This document shows positions 1-8,052 of a stretch of 64,000 bases of DNA, piece after piece. The notes under the pieces were generated by a model that was not told the origin of the DNA, did not search any database, and worked only from the letters and a program-made list of their open reading frames with translations. The stretch covers positions 3,410,001-3,474,000 of the forward strand of contig NZ_CP040889.1 in the NCBI RefSeq assembly GCF_006171285.1. The letters run 5' to 3'. A program made the translations under genes and the position numbers. Each line of letters starts with the position of its first letter. The stretch's first letter is position 1. The stretch is from Leclercia adecarboxylata (GTDB lineage: Bacteria > Pseudomonadota > Gammaproteobacteria > Enterobacterales > Enterobacteriaceae).

Positions 1-1287
1 GCCTGAGTTAATGATTTCACCTGAGGAGAGTTGGTTGTCTTTGGTCGACGTAATTTGCAAAGTTTCAGTGCCATAAATATAACGGTCTGAAGTGAAACTG
101 TTTCCGCCGAAGGTGAACGCGGTGTTGGCACCGTACATTGATCCACCTTTTTGAGTAATATTACCCGCTGCGGAGATGGTCAGCCTATTTCCAGAATGAA
201 TATATGCTGCACCCATATTTTCCAGATTGCCGTTGGTGGCAATTACAAGCTCGTTAATTGCCTTAATGGTACCTTTGTTAGAGATATCACTCGCTGCTGA
301 AACGGCCATTTGGTTACCGCTGAAAATCGTGCCGGTATTAACAAGATTATTGGCGCTATTCAGTACGGCAATATTGGCGCTTGAAATATTACCTGTGTTT
401 TTTATTTCGCCCGCAGACATTATCTGGGTCACCATACCACTGTTGGTAATAGAGCGTTCGTTTACCAGCATACCATTGCTGGCCATGGACAGAACGCCCT
501 TCGCAACAATTGCGCCAGTATTGCGTACACCAAAGCCGAGATTATTGCCCACCATGGTAATATTGTCGGCTTTAACACCTCCCATTGCGCTGACGTCAAT
601 GCTGTATTCAGGGAAGAGCATCTGTTTCAGGGTGGCTGTTTTTCCGGCGGAGGTGATCTGACCAGTGCTATTGTTCAGGGTGAAGTTACCGGCGCTTATC
701 ATGGCATTTTTAACATTAACCTGGCCGTTGAGGCTGATAACGTCAGCCAGCAGAGCGGCATAGTTTTCTGCAGCGTTCATGCCATTACCATCAATGCTAA
801 TTTTGCCGCTGGTGATGGTATAGCTGCCGATAGCCCCGGTGTCGGTCATGTTGACTTTACCGGTTGTCATAACCACTTTATTGGCGTTGACAAAGCTACA
901 GCCGGAGCAGGAGATGCCGTTCGGGTTAGCAATGACGACATCGGCTCTCTGACCATTGACCTCGATAAAACCGTTCAGGGCGCTGGATTTATTAGAAGTT
1001 ACTTCGTTAAGAATGACGGAAGCGCTTCCGTTAGCCAGATTATTGTTCCTGGCAATATTACCCAACGTGCCGTGAACAACATCGCTCGCGCTGTTGTTCA
1101 GAATGGCACCTTTATCACTCACGTTAAATTCACGGTACATATTATGCGAAACACCGGCAGCATTAGGTGCTTCGATATCAATGACTTTTGCGCCAGATAA
1201 ATGGTTATAGCTGAAAGGATCGGCATTTACGCCAGTTGCTGAAAGTGCTGCCGCCAGGGCGACATAGCTGATTTTAAATTTAAACAT
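1..1287 (-). CDS. Two-partner secretion exoprotein (TpsA; filamentous haemagglutinin / CdiA-like), 3' end outside window
   Basis: I read an uninterrupted frame of 429 codons from the ATG at 1285-1287 to the window edge. It opens with a short signal peptide (about residues 1-22, ending near GVNA|DP), then the TPS / haemagglutination-activity domain, with the family motifs ASVILNEV, ANPNG (residues 120-124) and the paired cysteines of CSGC (127-130). After about residue 170 come serine/asparagine/glycine-rich repeats of the beta-helix type (NTGNISS, NKGTIKAI). Family proteins are exported by Sec, then cross the outer membrane through a TpsB partner, which is the gene just upstream. Members include adhesins, haemolysins and CdiA toxins, and the C-terminus that would tell them apart is missing here. 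The region is more AT-rich than the core genes, which suggests transfer. Confidence 0.88.
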   Translation of the reverse strand, partial: MFKFKISYVALAAALSATGVNADPFSYNHLSGAKVIDIEAPNAAGVSHNMYREFNVSDKGAILNNSASDVVHGTLGNIARNNNLANGSASVILNEVTSNKSSALNGFIEVNGQRADVVIANPNGISCSGCSFVNANKVVMTTGKVNMTDTGAIGSYTITSGKISIDGNGMNAAENYAALLADVISLNGQVNVKNAMISAGNFTLNNSTGQITSAGKTATLKQMLFPEYSIDVSAMGGVKADNITMVGNNLGFGVRNTGAIVAKGVLSMASNGMLVNERSITNSGMVTQIMSAGEIKNTGNISSANIAVLNSANNLVNTGTIFSGNQMAVSAASDISNKGTIKAINELVIATNGNLENMGAAYIHSGNRLTISAAGNITQKGGSMYGANTAFTFGGNSFTSDRYIYGTETLQITSTKDNQLSSGEIINSG

Positions 1288-1356
1288 GTGATTATTCCTT
1301 TAATAAAAATATTTCCGAAAATTACTGCTAAATAAACGAGTGATTTTTTATGTTGT

Positions 1357-3078
1357 TTAGTACCTCCATTGCAATGAAAAACCCATATTAAGCGCATCGG
1401 TATGATAACTCTCGGGTTTCACAAGTGGTGTGCCGATAAAAAGATCGTATTGAGTTGCCAGTTTTTCTCCACGCAAACCCACTACCGCGCCGGATAATAC
1501 TTTTCCGGATTGATACCGATCGCTGCCGATAATTTTTCCTGCATCCAGACCGACATAAAATTGCTGGTCGGGTGTTGGGATGTTCCAGATAAAATCATTG
1601 CGCAGATACCATCCCTGGTTACTGAATAGCGTGCTTTCACCATCAAATCCTCTTACTGACCAGCGGTTGCCAATATTAAATAAATTATCGCTGGATAAGG
1701 TATCAGGGCTAATTTGCAGACTAAAATGCGGAGCCCAGGCGAACTTTTCTCCGGTGTTGTCAAACTTCATTAATGCTTTAATGTCGGCACGAACGACGCG
1801 TGCCTGTTTATTATATAAACCCGCCTTTTCTTCAGGCGTTGGCGTTGAGCTCAGCCAGCCTAACCGATGCTGCATCGTTATTCCGGCATCGACGATCTTT
1901 TTGTTAAAGTAGTGCTGGTGGCGTACACCCAGTTCCCAGGCGGGATTTTGCTTACGCATTACCATCAATTCCTCACCGCCAAAATAGTAACGGGAACGGC
2001 TTTTAGACACTCGTGCGCTCAGCGAGGTTTTTTGGTCCCGGGTATGAGAGATCAGTCGTTCCAGCGTGGCGCTGTAATAACGGTTCTTGCTTTCATAATC
2101 TACCGTTGAGTAATTCCCCCTGAACTGTTGCAGGTAGGTGCTGTGAGACGCATAAACGCTAAGATTCCAGTAGCCGAAGGGAACAGAGTAATAGAGGCTG
2201 CTGTTATGGTTGCCGTCATTTTTCTGCTGATATTCCACATCGCCGCCTGCAGCGAGATAAAGGATATCGTCAAGGGCAGTCAAATCATAAAGGTACAGCG
2301 CAGCACCGCCCTGATAGCGTCCACTAGCGCGGCTTCCCGCATCATCCAGCCAGGCGCCGAGTTGCCACATTTTATCCAGCTTGCGAGTAATGACGATGTC
2401 GGTTTCGCCGTACTGCTTCCCGGGCTGTAATTTCATATGAGCCGATGTGCCAGGGAGGCGCTGGAGATTCGCCATACCCATTTCTAAGTCTTTCAGATTT
2501 AATATGTTATCTGAAGAGGTGGGCATTGTGTTCCACAGACGGGTTTCGTCATTTTCGGTTTTCGCATCATATGCTATTTCTCCTACCCGGCCATAAACCA
2601 ACGTCAGGATTAGAATGCCATTCGCCATATCCTGAGAAGGGATATCAATCAGTGAAGTAATGTACCCACGCGCGATAAGTTCATTTTGTAACGCGTGCGC
2701 CAGTAGTTGAATGCCATTTATGCCAAGGCATCGTGATTTCGCCTGGGCGGTCAATTTGCCGAGCATTCTGCGGGTGAGGGCTGCGTCATCTGATTCGATG
2801 ACCACGTCATTGATATATTTGCAGACGGACTCTTCAGGAAACTTAAGCATTTTCTCACCGGTATAAATGCTGCCGGGTGTATATTCCTGCTCCATCGGTT
2901 TTAACGCCGTCTGGCGTGCTTTGTCCTGTTCCGATTGTGTGGTGTCTGGATGACTATTACTGGCGTAGACATGTTTACCCCCCCCGGCATAAATAAACAG
3001 GCCAGTAATAAGCATAACGCAAGTTTTTCGCATAAAAGAAATCCATTTCATTTGAAGTTGATTTAATGACTTAATCAT
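1357..3078 (-). CDS. TpsB outer-membrane transporter (ShlB/FhaC/CdiB family)
   Basis: The product is 573 residues, the usual length for this Omp85-superfamily family. It secretes the cognate TpsA through the outer membrane. Visible parts: an N-terminal signal region with a hydrophobic stretch at about residues 17-33; a POTRA-like region at about 70-150 containing the cysteine pair typical of ShlB/FhaC relatives; then a long beta-barrel region carrying VRGF at 475-478, the conserved L6-loop motif. The protein ends in an aromatic residue (LQWRY), as outer-membrane barrels do. It lies 69 bases upstream of the exoprotein gene on the same strand, the normal B-then-A order. In-frame ATGs at residues 10 and 16 could be the true start; I kept the first because a GGA precedes it at suitable distance. 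Whether it is CdiB or an adhesin/haemolysin transporter cannot be decided. Confidence 0.88.
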   Translation of the reverse strand: MIKSLNQLQMKWISFMRKTCVMLITGLFIYAGGGKHVYASNSHPDTTQSEQDKARQTALKPMEQEYTPGSIYTGEKMLKFPEESVCKYINDVVIESDDAALTRRMLGKLTAQAKSRCLGINGIQLLAHALQNELIARGYITSLIDIPSQDMANGILILTLVYGRVGEIAYDAKTENDETRLWNTMPTSSDNILNLKDLEMGMANLQRLPGTSAHMKLQPGKQYGETDIVITRKLDKMWQLGAWLDDAGSRASGRYQGGAALYLYDLTALDDILYLAAGGDVEYQQKNDGNHNSSLYYSVPFGYWNLSVYASHSTYLQQFRGNYSTVDYESKNRYYSATLERLISHTRDQKTSLSARVSKSRSRYYFGGEELMVMRKQNPAWELGVRHQHYFNKKIVDAGITMQHRLGWLSSTPTPEEKAGLYNKQARVVRADIKALMKFDNTGEKFAWAPHFSLQISPDTLSSDNLFNIGNRWSVRGFDGESTLFSNQGWYLRNDFIWNIPTPDQQFYVGLDAGKIIGSDRYQSGKVLSGAVVGLRGEKLATQYDLFIGTPLVKPESYHTDALNMGFSLQWRY

Positions 3079-3372
3079 TCAGAGTTCCATCCCTGAATTA
3101 ACGCCGTTTTTATAGTCGAGGTTATCGGAATAATAATAGAAATAAAGTGAATTATATTTTGAGGAGTACTTAATTCCGATTTACTTACTGAAAATTTACT
3201 GGGGTGATACCTTTATAAAAAGATGAGGGATAATAGCGAAAGCGCTAGCGCGTTGCTACGTGTCTTTTTCTTAATTCTTTATGAATTGATAGCTGAAATT
3301 ATGATCTTAATAGATGTGCTGAATGATTCATCTCTGCGCTCTGGTCCTGGGACAAGAGCGCAGGTTTCTGAA
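3079..3372. other. AT-rich intergenic region between tpsB and rihA
   Basis: These 294 bases separate the two-partner system from rihA. They are AT-rich, like the tps genes. The part near 3079-3230 must hold the tpsB promoter, but I could not single out convincing -35/-10 boxes. A perfect 9-bp hairpin lies at 3334-3363. An open frame of 71 codons on the plus strand (3223-3438) has no recognisable features and runs into rihA; I do not call it a gene. Confidence 0.5.
3334..3363 (-). terminator. Hairpin downstream of rihA
   Basis: The arms CTGCGCTCT (3334-3342) and AGAGCGCAG (3355-3363) pair perfectly over 9 bp with a 12-base loop. It lies 10 bases past the rihA stop codon. The run of U expected for an intrinsic terminator is poor, so it may instead protect the mRNA 3' end. 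Confidence 0.45.
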
Positions 3373-4308
3373 TTAATTGTAGAATGCAAGTCGCTGCGCC
3401 AGCAGATCAACAAAGGCGGCACGGTTTATATCTGTTAACACCGTGGCGTTAGGGGAGTTACCGGTTAAAAAGTAATAATCCACGACGGTCATACCCTGGG
3501 TATATTTCCCCTGCGTCTCGACGCCAACCCAGCGCTCGATAGCGGTGAACATATCGGGTTTAAGTAGCCAGGCGATGGTACAGGGATCGTGCAATGGCGC
3601 CCCGTGAAAACCCCATTTCTCGGTTTTATGGTACTCCATAAAGAAGTCCAGCAGCTCCGCCACTGTGGTCGCCACCGGGTTACCAATACGGCGACAACGC
3701 TCGATATCCTCCGCCATAATTTGCGCCTTGTGCGTCACATCCAGCCCGGCCATTACTACCGGGATGCCGGACTGAAAAACGATTTCGGCGGCTTCGGGGT
3801 CGACATAAATGTTGAATTCCGCCGCGGGCGTCCAGTTGCCCAGCCCCATCGCGCCGCCCATGATCACAATCCGGGCGATTTTTGCGTGCAGTTCAGGGTG
3901 AGCGTTCAACAGCAGAGCGACGTTAGTCTGCGGGCCGGTTGCCACCAGCGTCACCGGTTCAGGGCTTTTACGCAGTACCTTTGCCATCAGTTCCACGGCC
4001 GTGCAATCCTGCGGGGCAAAATCGGGCTCAGGCAGGGCAGGGCCATCAAGACCGCTTTCACCGTGCACGTTGTCGGCAATAATCAAATCGCGCATCAGAG
4101 GCTTAGAGGCGCCGCCTGCCACCGGAATATCGCTGCGTTTTAAAAGCGTCAGCATTCGCAGCACGTTGCGCAGGGTTTTGTCCGGAGTCTGGTTTCCGGC
4201 AGAAGAGGTCACCGCCTTGAGTTCCAGTTCCGGTGAGGCGAGGGCGAGGACGAGAGCGATCGCGTCATCATGACCCGGGTCGCAATCGAGGATAATAGGT
4301 AGTGCCAT
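3373..4308 (-). CDS. rihA: Pyrimidine-specific ribonucleoside hydrolase RihA
   Basis: RihA cleaves cytidine and uridine to ribose and the free base in the cytoplasm, for pyrimidine salvage. The 311-residue product has the family's N-terminal calcium-binding motif DCDPGHDD (residues 8-15) and the later GAPLHDPC segment of the active site. It aligns over its whole length with E. coli RihA. I start at the ATG at 4308 (MALP), which has a GGAGAA Shine-Dalgarno element and matches E. coli; an in-frame ATG four codons upstream lacks one. It lies downstream of gltL on the same strand, as in E. coli. There the next gene is hscC, whereas here the two-partner secretion genes follow. Confidence 0.95.
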   Translation of the reverse strand: MALPIILDCDPGHDDAIALVLALASPELELKAVTSSAGNQTPDKTLRNVLRMLTLLKRSDIPVAGGASKPLMRDLIIADNVHGESGLDGPALPEPDFAPQDCTAVELMAKVLRKSPEPVTLVATGPQTNVALLLNAHPELHAKIARIVIMGGAMGLGNWTPAAEFNIYVDPEAAEIVFQSGIPVVMAGLDVTHKAQIMAEDIERCRRIGNPVATTVAELLDFFMEYHKTEKWGFHGAPLHDPCTIAWLLKPDMFTAIERWVGVETQGKYTQGMTVVDYYFLTGNSPNATVLTDINRAAFVDLLAQRLAFYN

Positions 4309-4396
4309 TGAATTCTCCATTTCTCAGTGTTGTTTTGTGACAAGGCTAACGCTGAAGAGAGGAGCAGACGAGGCAAACAGATGAAAAGCGTGAAGC

Positions 4397-4423
4397 GGTG
4401 CGCAATCTGAGCGATTGCGCACC
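4397..4423 (-). terminator. Hairpin downstream of gltL
   Basis: The arms GGTGCGCAATC (4397-4407) and GATTGCGCACC (4413-4423) form a perfect 11-bp stem with a 5-base loop, starting 8 bases past the gltL stop. On the transcribed strand it is followed by a modest T-containing stretch (GCTTTTC), so termination is probably partial or Rho-assisted. Confidence 0.55.
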
Positions 4424-4430
4424 AGAGGGA

Positions 4431-5156
4431 TTAATGCAGAATTTTGGCGAGGAAGTCTTTAGCGCGTTCGGACTGAGGGTTGGCAAAGAAATCTTCCTTG
4501 GCCGAATCCTCGACGATTTTGCCTTCATCCATAAAGATGACGCGGTTCGCCACTTTACGCGCAAAGCCCATTTCGTGGGTCACCACCATCATGGTCATCC
4601 CTTCATTGGCCAGCTCAACCATGACGTCCAGTACCTCGTTGATCATCTCAGGATCGAGTGCCGACGTGGGTTCATCAAACAGCATGGCCACCGGATCCAT
4701 ACACAGCGCGCGGGCAATCGCCACGCGCTGCTGCTGGCCGCCGGAGAGCTGCGCCGGGAACTTATCGGCATGTGCAGAAAGCCCTACGCGCTCAAGCAGT
4801 TTCAGGCCTTTCTCGCGTGCTGCTGCTTTGTCGCGCTTGAGGACTTTTACCTGGGCCAGGGTCAGGTTCTCAATGATCGACAGATGCGGGAACAGTTCAA
4901 AGTGCTGGAACACCATCCCGACGTTGGAGCGCAGCTTCGCCAGGTTGGTTTTCTTGTCATTCACTTTGGTGCCGTTGACGGTGATCTCGCCCTGCTGCAC
5001 TGGCTCAAGGCCGTTCACGGTTTTGATCAGCGTGGATTTACCGGAGCCGGACGGCCCGCAAACCACCACCACCTCGCCCTTTTTCACTTCCGTGGAGCAG
5101 TCGGTCAGCACCTGAAAGTGCCCATACCATTTAGAAACATTTTTCAGGGAAATCAT
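4431..5156 (-). CDS. gltL: Glutamate/aspartate ABC transporter ATP-binding protein GltL
   Basis: GltL is the ATPase that powers GltJK. The 241-residue protein shows the full ABC set: Walker [10 protein letters not shown] (residues 34-42), the Q-loop in the FQHFELFP segment, the signature LSGGQ (137-141), Walker B with FDEP (160-163), D-loop SALD and the switch histidine H194. Length and sequence match polar-amino-acid transporter ATPases such as GlnQ and E. coli GltL. Its ATG overlaps the gltK stop by one base (TAATG), which implies translational coupling. It is the last gene of gltIJKL before a strong hairpin. Confidence 0.97.
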   Translation of the reverse strand: MISLKNVSKWYGHFQVLTDCSTEVKKGEVVVVCGPSGSGKSTLIKTVNGLEPVQQGEITVNGTKVNDKKTNLAKLRSNVGMVFQHFELFPHLSIIENLTLAQVKVLKRDKAAAREKGLKLLERVGLSAHADKFPAQLSGGQQQRVAIARALCMDPVAMLFDEPTSALDPEMINEVLDVMVELANEGMTMMVVTHEMGFARKVANRVIFMDEGKIVEDSAKEDFFANPQSERAKDFLAKILH

Positions 5157-5830
5157 TACACTGTCCTTTTCTTCAGCCAGCTGACCAACAGCGACGCACT
5201 TAAACTAATTGCAAAATAGACCGCACCTGCGAACAGGATCATCTCAACCTGAGTACCATCGCGCTCGCCGATGGTAGAGGCGGTACGGAAGAAGTCTGCC
5301 AGGCTCAGTACATACACCAGCGAGGTGTCCTGGAACAATACGATGCCCTGGGTCAGCAGCAGCGGAACCATGGCGCGGAACGCCTGCGGCAGAATGATGA
5401 GCTTCATCGACTGCCAGTGGGTCATGCCTAACGCCAGCGCGGCGCTGGACTGCCCGCGGGAGATACTCTGGATCCCGGCACGGATAATCTCCGAGTAGTA
5501 CGCCGCCTCAAACATGGAGAAGGCCACCATCGCCGAGATCAGGCGGATGTCAGATTTCGGCGACAGGCCAAGCACGTCCTGCAGCAGACCGGGTACGATG
5601 AGATAGAACCACAGCAGCACCATCACCAGCGGGATGGAACGAAACACGTTGACGTAGGCCGTTGCAAACCAGGCGACAGGCTTAAAGCTCGACAGGCGCA
5701 TCACCGCCAGCAGCGTACCCCAGACAATCCCGACCACCACCGCCGTCAGGGTGATCTTCAGGGTGATAATCAGCCCATCAATCAGGTAGGGCAGGGAAGG
5801 AACAATAGAACTCCAGTCAAACTCGTACAT
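5156..5830 (-). CDS. gltK: Glutamate/aspartate ABC transporter permease GltK
   Basis: This inner-membrane permease is one half of the transport channel. The 224-residue protein has several hydrophobic segments (for example about residues 20-42, 65-85 and 190-215) and the cytoplasmic EAA-type loop (IQSISRGQ ... ALGMTHWQ) that docks on the ATPase GltL. It matches E. coli GltK end to end. Both ends overlap neighbouring genes by one base (TAATG junctions with gltJ and gltL), so the three cytoplasmic and membrane components are translationally coupled. Confidence 0.97.
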   Translation of the reverse strand: MYEFDWSSIVPSLPYLIDGLIITLKITLTAVVVGIVWGTLLAVMRLSSFKPVAWFATAYVNVFRSIPLVMVLLWFYLIVPGLLQDVLGLSPKSDIRLISAMVAFSMFEAAYYSEIIRAGIQSISRGQSSAALALGMTHWQSMKLIILPQAFRAMVPLLLTQGIVLFQDTSLVYVLSLADFFRTASTIGERDGTQVEMILFAGAVYFAISLSASLLVSWLKKRTV

Positions 5831-6570
5831 TATTTGCCCCCCAGGTTGCCCGGCAGGCGAACTTTACGTTCGACCAGGTTCATCACCAGCATAATCACAG
5901 CGTTAATCAGCACGTACGCCAGGGTAATGGCGGTAAAGGATTCCCACGCGTGGGCGGAATAGTCCAGCAGTTTACCCGCCTGCGCGGCCATATCCACCAG
6001 ACCGATCGTGGAGGCGATGGCCGAGTTTTTCACCAGGTTCATCATCTCCGAGGTCATCGGCGGCACAATCACGCGATAGGCATTCGGCAGCAGAACATAG
6101 CGGTAAGCCTGCGGCAGGGTCAGACCCATCGCCAGTGCGGCATTTTTTTGTCCGCGTGGCAGCGACTGGATCGCCGCACGTACCTGCTCACAAACACGGG
6201 CAGCGGTAAACAGGCCGAGGCAGAGCATCGAGGAGACAAAGAACTGAACGTTCGGATCCAGTTCAGATTTGAACCACATGCCGATATCTTCCGGCAACAG
6301 TTCAGGAATGACCAGATACCAGGTAAAGAACTGCACGATTAACGGAACGTTACGGAACAGTTCGACGTAGAGGGTTCCCAGCGAAGAGAGAAAACGGTTA
6401 GGGACGGTACGTAAAATACCGAACAACGAGCCGACGAGAAACGCAATAATCCAGGCGGTGATCGACAGTGCGACCGTGACCTGAAAACCGCTCCACAGCC
6501 AGCCAAGATAGGTGGTGTTGCCGAACGGGGCTTGCTGCAGGAAAATGCCCCAGTTCCAGTCAATTGACAT
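5830..6570 (-). CDS. gltJ: Glutamate/aspartate ABC transporter permease GltJ
   Basis: This is the second permease subunit, pairing with GltK. The 246-residue protein has about five membrane segments and an EAA loop (IQSLPRGQ ... AMGLTLPQ) near residues 130-155. It corresponds to E. coli GltJ. The gltI-gltJ gap of 158 bases carries the SroC sequence and its terminator. In E. coli and Salmonella this lets the periplasmic protein be made in excess over the membrane subunits, and the same arrangement is visible here. Confidence 0.97.
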   Translation of the reverse strand: MSIDWNWGIFLQQAPFGNTTYLGWLWSGFQVTVALSITAWIIAFLVGSLFGILRTVPNRFLSSLGTLYVELFRNVPLIVQFFTWYLVIPELLPEDIGMWFKSELDPNVQFFVSSMLCLGLFTAARVCEQVRAAIQSLPRGQKNAALAMGLTLPQAYRYVLLPNAYRVIVPPMTSEMMNLVKNSAIASTIGLVDMAAQAGKLLDYSAHAWESFTAITLAYVLINAVIMLVMNLVERKVRLPGNLGGK

Positions 6571-6582
6571 AGTAAACTCCAG

Positions 6583-6607
6583 AAAAAAAAGGGTAGCAGC
6601 GCTACCC
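6583..6607 (-). terminator. SroC / gltI intrinsic terminator
   Basis: The stem GGGTAGC (6591-6597) with GCTACCC (6601-6607) has a three-base loop and is followed on the minus strand by eight T (6590-6583). It would attenuate transcription between gltI and gltJKL and form the Hfq-binding 3' end of SroC. Confidence 0.85.
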
Positions 6608-6735
6608 TCGAAGATTGGTGAGAAGCTTTAATGTTCGCGCTGAGTGGGGAACGACCACTCAACGTTTAGTCTGTCCGCGCTTCCCGACAATCGAGAGGGC
6701 AGGAGATCCCGCCCCTTAGTGGTTCTAATTAGTTA
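6583..6735 (-). ncRNA. sroC: Small RNA SroC from the gltI 3' region (5' end approximate)
   Basis: In E. coli and Salmonella SroC is cut by RNase E from the gltI mRNA and sponges GcvB. Here the gltI-gltJ gap has the same organisation: the RNA would start near the gltI stop codon, include a hairpin (GAGTGG/CCACTC around 6631-6658), and end in the hairpin GGGTAGC/GCTACCC followed by eight T on the transcribed strand. The 3' end is clear. The 5' end depends on processing and is my estimate. Confidence 0.75.
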
Positions 6736-7637
6736 AGTGCCTTGTCATTCGGTTCTTTAAACAGTGCTTTCATGTCGTCAGACAGTTCAAAGTTCATGTT
6801 CAGATTCTTTGGTGGGATTGGGTTCTTGAACCACTTATCGAACCATTTTTCCGCGTCGCCAGAGGTCTGAACCTGAGCGATGGTGTCATCGACCAGTTTC
6901 TTAAATTCCGCATCGTCTTTACGCATCATGCAGCCGTAGGCCTCTTTGGACTGCGCGGTGCCCACGATCTCCCAGTTGTCTGGTTTCTTCGCTTTAGCAC
7001 GTTCACCGGCCAGCAGGGCATCATCCATCATAAAGGCAACTGCGCGGCCGCTTTCCAGGGTACGGAAAGAGTCACCGTGGTCTTTGGCGCTGATGATACG
7101 CATGTCCATTTTCTTCTCTTCATTCAGCTTGTGCAGCAGAACTTCAGAGGTGGTACCGGAGGTCACAACCACCGCTTTGCCTTTCAGGTCGGCAAAGTCT
7201 TTAATCTCGCCGCCTTTTTTGGTCAGCAGTCGGGTACCCACCACGAAGATCGTGTCGGAGAAGGCAGCCTGTTTTTGACGCTCAAGGTTGTTGGTGGTGG
7301 AGCCACACTCAAAATCGAAGGTGCCGTTTTGCAGCAGCGGGATACGGTTTTGTGAAGTGATTGGGATCAGCTTCACTTCCAGATTCGGTTTGTTCAGCTT
7401 TTTCTTCACCGCGTCAACGATCGCGTTGGAGTAATCCTGTGAGTAGCCCACGACTTTTTGCGTGTTGTCGTAGTATGAGAACGGAACAGATGACTCACGG
7501 TGGCCGACCACAATCACGCCGTTTTTAGCGATTTTTTCCAGGGTGCCGCCTGCTGCCGGCGCAGCATCTTCAGCGTGAACCACGCCTGCGGACAATCCCA
7601 TCACCAGCATTGCTGTGGCCAGTTTACGTAATTGCAT
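6729..7637 (-). CDS. gltI: Glutamate/aspartate periplasmic binding protein GltI
   Basis: GltI captures L-glutamate and L-aspartate in the periplasm and delivers them to GltJKL. The 302-residue precursor has a classic signal peptide (about residues 1-22, cleavage after VHA) and a family-3 solute-binding domain, with VVGHRESSVPFSYYD early and EAYGCMMRKDD late. It matches E. coli GltI almost throughout. I place the start at the ATG at 7637 (MQLRK), which has GGAG six bases upstream; a TTG two codons earlier overlaps that element and is unlikely. The C/A-rich leader suggests repression by GcvB. Confidence 0.97.
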   Translation of the reverse strand: MQLRKLATAMLVMGLSAGVVHAEDAAPAAGGTLEKIAKNGVIVVGHRESSVPFSYYDNTQKVVGYSQDYSNAIVDAVKKKLNKPNLEVKLIPITSQNRIPLLQNGTFDFECGSTTNNLERQKQAAFSDTIFVVGTRLLTKKGGEIKDFADLKGKAVVVTSGTTSEVLLHKLNEEKKMDMRIISAKDHGDSFRTLESGRAVAFMMDDALLAGERAKAKKPDNWEIVGTAQSKEAYGCMMRKDDAEFKKLVDDTIAQVQTSGDAEKWFDKWFKNPIPPKNLNMNFELSDDMKALFKEPNDKALN

Positions 7638-7680
7638 ATCCAACTCCTTTTTTATCAGCGCCAGAGACGCATTGATATTC

Positions 7681-7698
7681 GGTGTGATGTTGTTATAG
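7681..7698 (-). promoter_or_regulatory. C/A-rich probable GcvB pairing site in the gltI leader
   Basis: On the minus strand the gltI 5' leader contains ATAACAACATCACACC, about 45-60 bases upstream of the start codon. GcvB uses a G/U-rich seed to bind such C/A-rich stretches, and in Salmonella the gltI leader is a documented target. The match is by composition and position only; the GcvB gene is not in this window. Confidence 0.55.
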
Positions 7699-7934
7699 CT
7701 CGCGCGATACGAGTGCAGTGTTATACATGTTTGTTAACATTTAGTTTGGCTTAATGTAAAGATTTTGCTGCGTTATTGTTTATTTTTGCGAAGCGCGCCG
7801 CACCATTCAGAGGCATAAATCTTTCGTTGCACCGTTTCGGTGCTACCGGTGAACTATGCTGGTGCGACAAGGTTTCACATTAAGCCAAATCGCGTTTACG
7901 TGAATAAATAAAGCAACAGGCGTGCCAGAATTAA

Positions 7935-8045
7935 CCCTCACCCCGGCCCTCTCCCTGAAAGGGAGAGGGAGAAAGGCAAGCAGGATGGGGCAAATATGCA
8001 AGGACGATCCCCTCTCCCCTAAGGGGAGAGGGTTAGGGTGAGGGG
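7935..8045. repeat. Composite inverted palindromic repeat
   Basis: Two palindromic half-units face each other. The left unit (7935-7969) reads CCCTCACCCC then GGCCCTCTCCCT, with an internal hairpin around GAAA. The right unit (8009-8045) has CCCCTCTCCCC/GGGGAGAGGG and ends GTTAGGGTGAGGG. The outer arms of the two units are inverted copies of each other. A third half-unit lies at 57001-57036. Such GGGAGAGGG palindromes are dispersed in the intergenic DNA of Enterobacter and Klebsiella relatives. Confidence 0.75.
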
Positions 8046-8052
8046 GAAAAAG

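Larger units (their letters stand above)
7638..8052. other. gltI-lnt intergenic region
   Basis: These 415 bases hold the gltI leader and promoter (about 7640-7780), an AT-rich stretch, and the composite palindromic repeat at 7935-8045, which ends 7 bases before the lnt stop codon. No open frame of interest is seen. The repeat is the only hairpin able to end lnt transcription. Confidence 0.6.

Noticed and set aside
3223..3438. A 71-codon plus-strand frame in the rihA-tpsB gap
   Set aside because: No clear ribosome-binding site, no motif, and its last third overlaps the rihA 3' end in antisense.
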